From the NCBI GenBank assembly GCA_946549035.1, contig CAMNQH010000006.1, forward strand, positions 1 to 64,000: a stretch of DNA of 64,000 nucleotides. Direction: 5' to 3'. Position 1 is the first letter of the stretch. The number at the start of each line of letters is the position of its first letter. Shown in pieces: positions 60,847 to 64,000 of the stretch. The notes beneath the pieces were generated by a model that was given only the letters and a program-made list of their open reading frames with translations, made no database searches and was not told the DNA's origin. Source of the stretch: an uncultured Lachnospiraceae bacterium (GTDB taxonomy: Bacteria; Bacillota; Clostridia; Lachnospirales; Lachnospiraceae). The position numbers and the translations under genes are program-made.

Positions 60847-63771
60847 TTATATTTTTATACGCATCCATGGAAGTCCGGCGCCAATCGCTCCCTTATAACC
60901 TTGATCGGTAGGGGTGTCGTAGCTTAGGGCATAGTAATTGTAAACGTGATGCCACTTGCTCCACTCTGGGTCATAAACTAACCCGTCAATTTCTGCCCAT
61001 CCATGGCCGCCGCTGTTGCAGCAGTATACTTCTTCATATCCGATGGCTTTGGCCATATATGCAAAGGCAGCGGCGTAACTGCAGCAATTTCCCGTTCCAT
61101 TGATAAACATATCGTTTGCATAAATGATTGGCCAATCCATTCCTTTGTAATGAGGCATTCTCGGCCTGCTTTCTTCATAAGCTTTTACGTAATCCCAACA
61201 AACTCTAAGCTTTTCTTCTGGGGACATGCTGTCATTTGTGATGCTGAGGACAACCGATTGGGCTCTTTGGAGGGTGGCCAGGGATTCGGGGCTCATTCCT
61301 TCCATGGCATTTCCGTTTACATATACCATAAGTGACGGGAGGGTTAGGACTTTATTTGCGTAATGGCTGTAGTAGGTAGTGCCTGCGTATAGTGTTGTAT
61401 TCAACAGGGTGCATGTTCCGTTTGTTACGCTGTTCATTTTGTAGTTATTATCCAGATAAAATCCAGAATATACTTTACCTTGGACATAGAGGGTTTGGGT
61501 TGGAAGCGTCAGTGTTTTTTTGGCGTTGTAGCTGTAGTATTTGGCGCCTGGGTAAAGCATTCCGGATTGCGGCGTAAGAATTCCTTTCTTTGCACGATAG
61601 AGAATATTTTTATTATTTAAGTAGTAGCCGGAATAAACTTTGCCTTTTACGTATAACGTTTGTTTGGAAATCTTTTTTGTTTTTTTAGCATTGAAGCTAT
61701 AGTACTTCGTGCCGGCTTTTACAGTGCCGGTTTTGAGGGTGAGAGTTCCTTTTTTTACGCTATAGAGGATATTCTTATTGTTTAAGTAGTAGCCGGAATA
61801 AACTTTGCCTTTCACGTATAAGGTTTGTTTGGAAATCTTTTTTGTTTTTTTAGCATTGAAGCTATAGTATTTCGTGCCGGCTTTTACAGTGCCAGTTTTG
61901 AGAATGAGGGTTCCTTTTTTTACGCTATAGAGGATGTTTTTATTGTTTAAGTAGTAGCCGGAATAAACTTTACCCTTTACGTATAAGGTTTGTTTGGAAA
62001 TCTTTTTTGTTTTTTTAGCATTGAAGCTATAGTATTTCGTGCCGGCTTTTACAGTGCCGGTTTTGAGAGTGAGGGTTCCTTTTTTTACGCTATAGAGGAT
62101 GTTTTTATTGTTTAAGTAATAGCCGGAATAAACTTTGCCTTTCACGTATAAGGTTTGTTTGGAAATCCTTTTTGTTTTTTTAGCATTGAAGCTATAGTAT
62201 TTCGTGCCGGCTTTCACAGTGCCGGTTTTGAGAGTGAGAGTTCCGTTTTTAACGCTATAGAGAAGATTCTTATCGTTCTGGTAATAACCGGAATAAACTT
62301 TGCCGTTTACATATAACGTTTGCTTGGAAATCTTTTTTGTTTTTTTATCGTTGAAGCTGTAATAGTTTGTGCCGGCTTTCACGGTACCGGTTTTGAGAGT
62401 GAGAGTTCCGTTTTTAACGCTATAAAGAAGTTTTTTATCATTCTGATAATAACCGGAATAAACTTTGCCGTTTACATATAACGTTTGCTTGGAAATCTTT
62501 TTTGTTTTTTTATCGTTGAAGCTGTAATAGTTTGTGCCGGCTTTCACGGTACCGGTTTTGAGAGTGAGAGTTCCGTTTTTAACGCTATAGAGAAGATTTT
62601 TATCATTTTGATAATAACCGGAATAAACTTTGCCGTTTACATATAATGTCTGGGTTGTGAGCTGCAATATTTTTTTGTCCCGAAAGCTGTAATAGTTACT
62701 TTTAGCGTTTATGGAACCTGTTTGCAGTTGTGGGGAGCCATTGGTTACGGTGTACATGTTTCCCGTGGCGTCCAGGCAATAGCCGGAGTAAATTTTTCCT
62801 TCCACAAACACAGTCTGTTGTGCCAGCGTCTTTATGCCAGAATCCTTGTAGCTGTAATAGTTTGTGTTTTCCTTTACAAATTCAGATATCGGTGCTGCTG
62901 TTCCGTTGGATACCAGGTAAAACACATTGTTATTGTCCATAAAATAGCCGGTATAATTTTTTCCTTCTACAAACACAGTTTGTTCAGTAAGCGTTTTTAA
63001 GGCAGCGTCCTGGTGGCTGTAGTAAGAGGTTCCTTTGTCTATGATTCCGCTGACAGGCTGTTCTACCCCATTGGAAACCATGGAAAAAATACCGTCGCTA
63101 TTCATATAATAGCCGTTATAAAGCAGACCGTCGACATAGATCAGTCCATCGTGATTCTCTTGGTTGTCTGCTGGAGGATCCGCTTCTTTTGTTACTGCAG
63201 GGGCAGGAGTATTCTCCGATGGTTCTTCCGGTTCGTCAGGTATTTTTGGCTCGGACTTTGTTTGCTCTGATTCGTTGGATTCTTCCTCTTCTTCTCCGAT
63301 TGTTGTCGGATCATCCTCTGCTTCAATGGGAATTTTAGGTTCTTCCGGGGTTTCATCCGGAGCGTTTGGTTTGTTTTCTGTTTCATCAGGAAGTTCTGGT
63401 TTCACGTCTGTTTCATCAGGCGTTTTTGTTTCCTCTGAAGTATCGTTGTCTGACTCTCCTGAGTCTTCACTGTCTGATTCCTCTGAGTCTTCATCCGTTG
63501 TTTCTTCTTGAATTTCATTGGGGATGGCGGGGTCATTTTCGGTTTCGCCGGGGATGTCTGTATCAGGCTGTGTTTCAGAGGCGTTAGTTTCTTTTGAATC
63601 TTCCGGAGAAGTCAATGCTGTATCATCAAAATCTTCTTCCAAAGATGGTAAATTCTGTTGAGGTGGCTCATCCGCTACAGTTTTTGCAAATGAGGGTAAT
63701 GTATCAATGGTAATGAGGCTTACAGCCAGTGCCAGTGCATAAATGCGAGCCATAATTTTCTTTCGCTTCAT
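60847..63771 (-). CDS. Secreted 974-aa repeat protein with transglutaminase-like domain
   Basis: The protein has a signal peptide (cleavage near residue 30), an acidic Glu/Asp/Ser/Pro/Thr linker (about 33-205) suited to spanning the cell wall, eleven 55-residue repeats (about 209-820), and a C-terminal transglutaminase-like domain (821-974). The domain shows GTGNCCSYAAAF with C896, GGHGWAEIDG with H923 and LVYDPEWS with D934, a complete Cys-His-Asp set. Repeats have the form KVYSGYY..(10)..YSVKNGTLTLKTG, resembling wall- or glycan-binding repeats. No LPxTG anchor is seen. Likely a surface enzyme or adhesin; substrate unknown. Confidence 0.85.
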   Translation of the reverse strand: MKRKKIMARIYALALAVSLITIDTLPSFAKTVADEPPQQNLPSLEEDFDDTALTSPEDSKETNASETQPDTDIPGETENDPAIPNEIQEETTDEDSEESDSEDSGESDNDTSEETKTPDETDVKPELPDETENKPNAPDETPEEPKIPIEAEDDPTTIGEEEEESNESEQTKSEPKIPDEPEEPSENTPAPAVTKEADPPADNQENHDGLIYVDGLLYNGYYMNSDGIFSMVSNGVEQPVSGIIDKGTSYYSHQDAALKTLTEQTVFVEGKNYTGYFMDNNNVFYLVSNGTAAPISEFVKENTNYYSYKDSGIKTLAQQTVFVEGKIYSGYCLDATGNMYTVTNGSPQLQTGSINAKSNYYSFRDKKILQLTTQTLYVNGKVYSGYYQNDKNLLYSVKNGTLTLKTGTVKAGTNYYSFNDKKTKKISKQTLYVNGKVYSGYYQNDKKLLYSVKNGTLTLKTGTVKAGTNYYSFNDKKTKKISKQTLYVNGKVYSGYYQNDKNLLYSVKNGTLTLKTGTVKAGTKYYSFNAKKTKRISKQTLYVKGKVYSGYYLNNKNILYSVKKGTLTLKTGTVKAGTKYYSFNAKKTKKISKQTLYVKGKVYSGYYLNNKNILYSVKKGTLILKTGTVKAGTKYYSFNAKKTKKISKQTLYVKGKVYSGYYLNNKNILYSVKKGTLTLKTGTVKAGTKYYSFNAKKTKKISKQTLYVKGKVYSGYYLNNKNILYRAKKGILTPQSGMLYPGAKYYSYNAKKTLTLPTQTLYVQGKVYSGFYLDNNYKMNSVTNGTCTLLNTTLYAGTTYYSHYANKVLTLPSLMVYVNGNAMEGMSPESLATLQRAQSVVLSITNDSMSPEEKLRVCWDYVKAYEESRPRMPHYKGMDWPIIYANDMFINGTGNCCSYAAAFAYMAKAIGYEEVYCCNSGGHGWAEIDGLVYDPEWSKWHHVYNYYALSYDTPTDQGYKGAIGAGLPWMRIKI
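61312..62961 (-). repeat. Tandem 165-bp repeats in the surface protein gene (ten regular units)
   Basis: Ten consecutive 55-residue units (165 bp) follow one irregular first unit. Units 4-9 (61642-62631) are nearly identical at the DNA level, while units at both ends are diverged. Two sequence types exist: a QNDKN/NDKK form (units 4-6) and an LNNKN/NAKK form (units 7-9), with unit 6 a hybrid of both. This pattern points to recent expansion by slippage or unequal recombination. Confidence 0.92.
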
Positions 63772-63797
63772 AGGTTTTTCCTTTCTACGCTGTATCG

Positions 63798-63977
63798 CTA
63801 AAATTCATCTTTTGTTTCTCCTAAATACGATCGGTATGTAACATGTTTGCGTTCTTCTCTTTCCACTGCTTGCGCATATAGTAATGCTTGCTGGATTGCA
63901 ATGATATACTTTTGATTTTGTTTTGTCAGTTTACCAAATTTGACAGTAAAATCATCTGATAGGACAATATTTTCCAT
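63798..63977 (-). CDS. 59-aa protein upstream of the repeat-protein gene
   Basis: This short frame starts at ATG 63977 with AAAAGGAGGGAG just upstream, a near-perfect ribosome site, and ends 26 bases before the repeat-protein start. It encodes MENIVLSDDFTVKFGKLTKQ, then a Lys/Gln/Glu-rich helix and HVTYRSYLGETKDEF. No signal peptide is present, so it is likely cytoplasmic. I do not recognise the family. Position suggests it is the first gene of the surface cluster, though its own promoter would lie outside the window. Confidence 0.65.
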   Translation of the reverse strand: MENIVLSDDFTVKFGKLTKQNQKYIIAIQQALLYAQAVEREERKHVTYRSYLGETKDEF

Positions 63978-64000
63978 AAAAACTCCCTCCTTTTACTTTT

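Noticed and set aside
61312-62961. CRISPR-like appearance of the 165-bp repeats
   Set aside because: Units are contiguous, in frame and without unique spacers; they are protein-coding.
63164-63511. Ser-rich plus-strand frame opposite the 974-aa protein
   Set aside because: It mirrors the acidic Glu/Ser/Asp linker and has no ribosome site.

Overview
The window reads as a chromosomal segment of a low-to-mid GC, anaerobic, spore-forming Firmicute, most likely a Lachnospiraceae-type Clostridium relative. Supporting signs are strong AGGAGG ribosome binding sites, a SAM-I riboswitch before metK, a T-box before a short archaeal-type proS, a SpoVT homologue with a sigma-G-like promoter, a YtvI/AI-2E-type membrane protein, two DegV proteins, and many proteins whose closest family resemblance is to gut clostridia. 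I saw no rRNA, tRNA, CRISPR array, phage or intact insertion sequence. The taxonomic call is inference from family resemblance, not from a database search.

Layout. 1-2.8 kb: a cut-off HTH-Fic protein on the minus strand, an SDR oxidoreductase and two tandem XRE regulators. 2.9-8 kb: DegV, a tocopherol-cyclase-like protein, TrkA/TrkH potassium uptake and a small protein. 8-11 kb, minus strand: a zinc/cadmium-type P-type ATPase with a His/Cys repeat tail, an ArsR/SmtB sensor, and a 24-bp ArsR-type operator on the ATPase promoter. 11.2-20.8 kb: two MATE pumps, DegV, and cell-wall genes (ddl, murF, murA) with plsC, a PrcB-like lipoprotein and shikimate kinase. 21-26 kb: SAM riboswitch and metK, a YehR-type lipoprotein, a two-component system and a pseudouridine synthase. 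26.3-34.8 kb: a BlaI/BlaR1-like pair whose BlaR1 lacks the penicillin-sensing domain, a small secreted protein, two paralogous lipoproteins, a double-length ABC-2 permease and its ATPase. 34.8-39.2 kb: AI-2E family protein, T-box and proS, patatin-like lipase, histidine phosphatase.

39.2-45.8 kb is an unusual metabolic cluster: a divergent CdaR/PucR regulator, a UroD-family protein, a stand-alone acyl-carrier-like protein, Pta, an OFA-type transporter and a D-2-hydroxyacid dehydrogenase. 45.8-54.9 kb: zinc phospholipase C-like protein, NCS2 purine permease, a TPR-HTH regulator and MFS transporter, a shrunken Rpn-nuclease remnant, a trigger-factor-like protein, a frameshifted thioredoxin, a CyuA-type protein and SpoVT. 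54.9-64 kb, minus strand: a chemoreceptor and a surface cluster of a 59-aa protein, a 974-aa repeat protein with a transglutaminase-like domain, an MBOAT acyltransferase, a DHHW/AlgJ-like partner and a G5-domain lipoprotein.

How they may work together. The strongest candidates for undescribed systems are the 56.9-64 kb surface cluster (repeat adhesin with a Cys-His-Asp peptidase-like domain plus an O-acylation pair), the CdaR-UroD-ACP-Pta-OFA cluster, and the BlaR1-like, secreted protein, lipoprotein and ABC stretch. A dispersed palindromic element occurs twice, at 11.1 and 20.8 kb.
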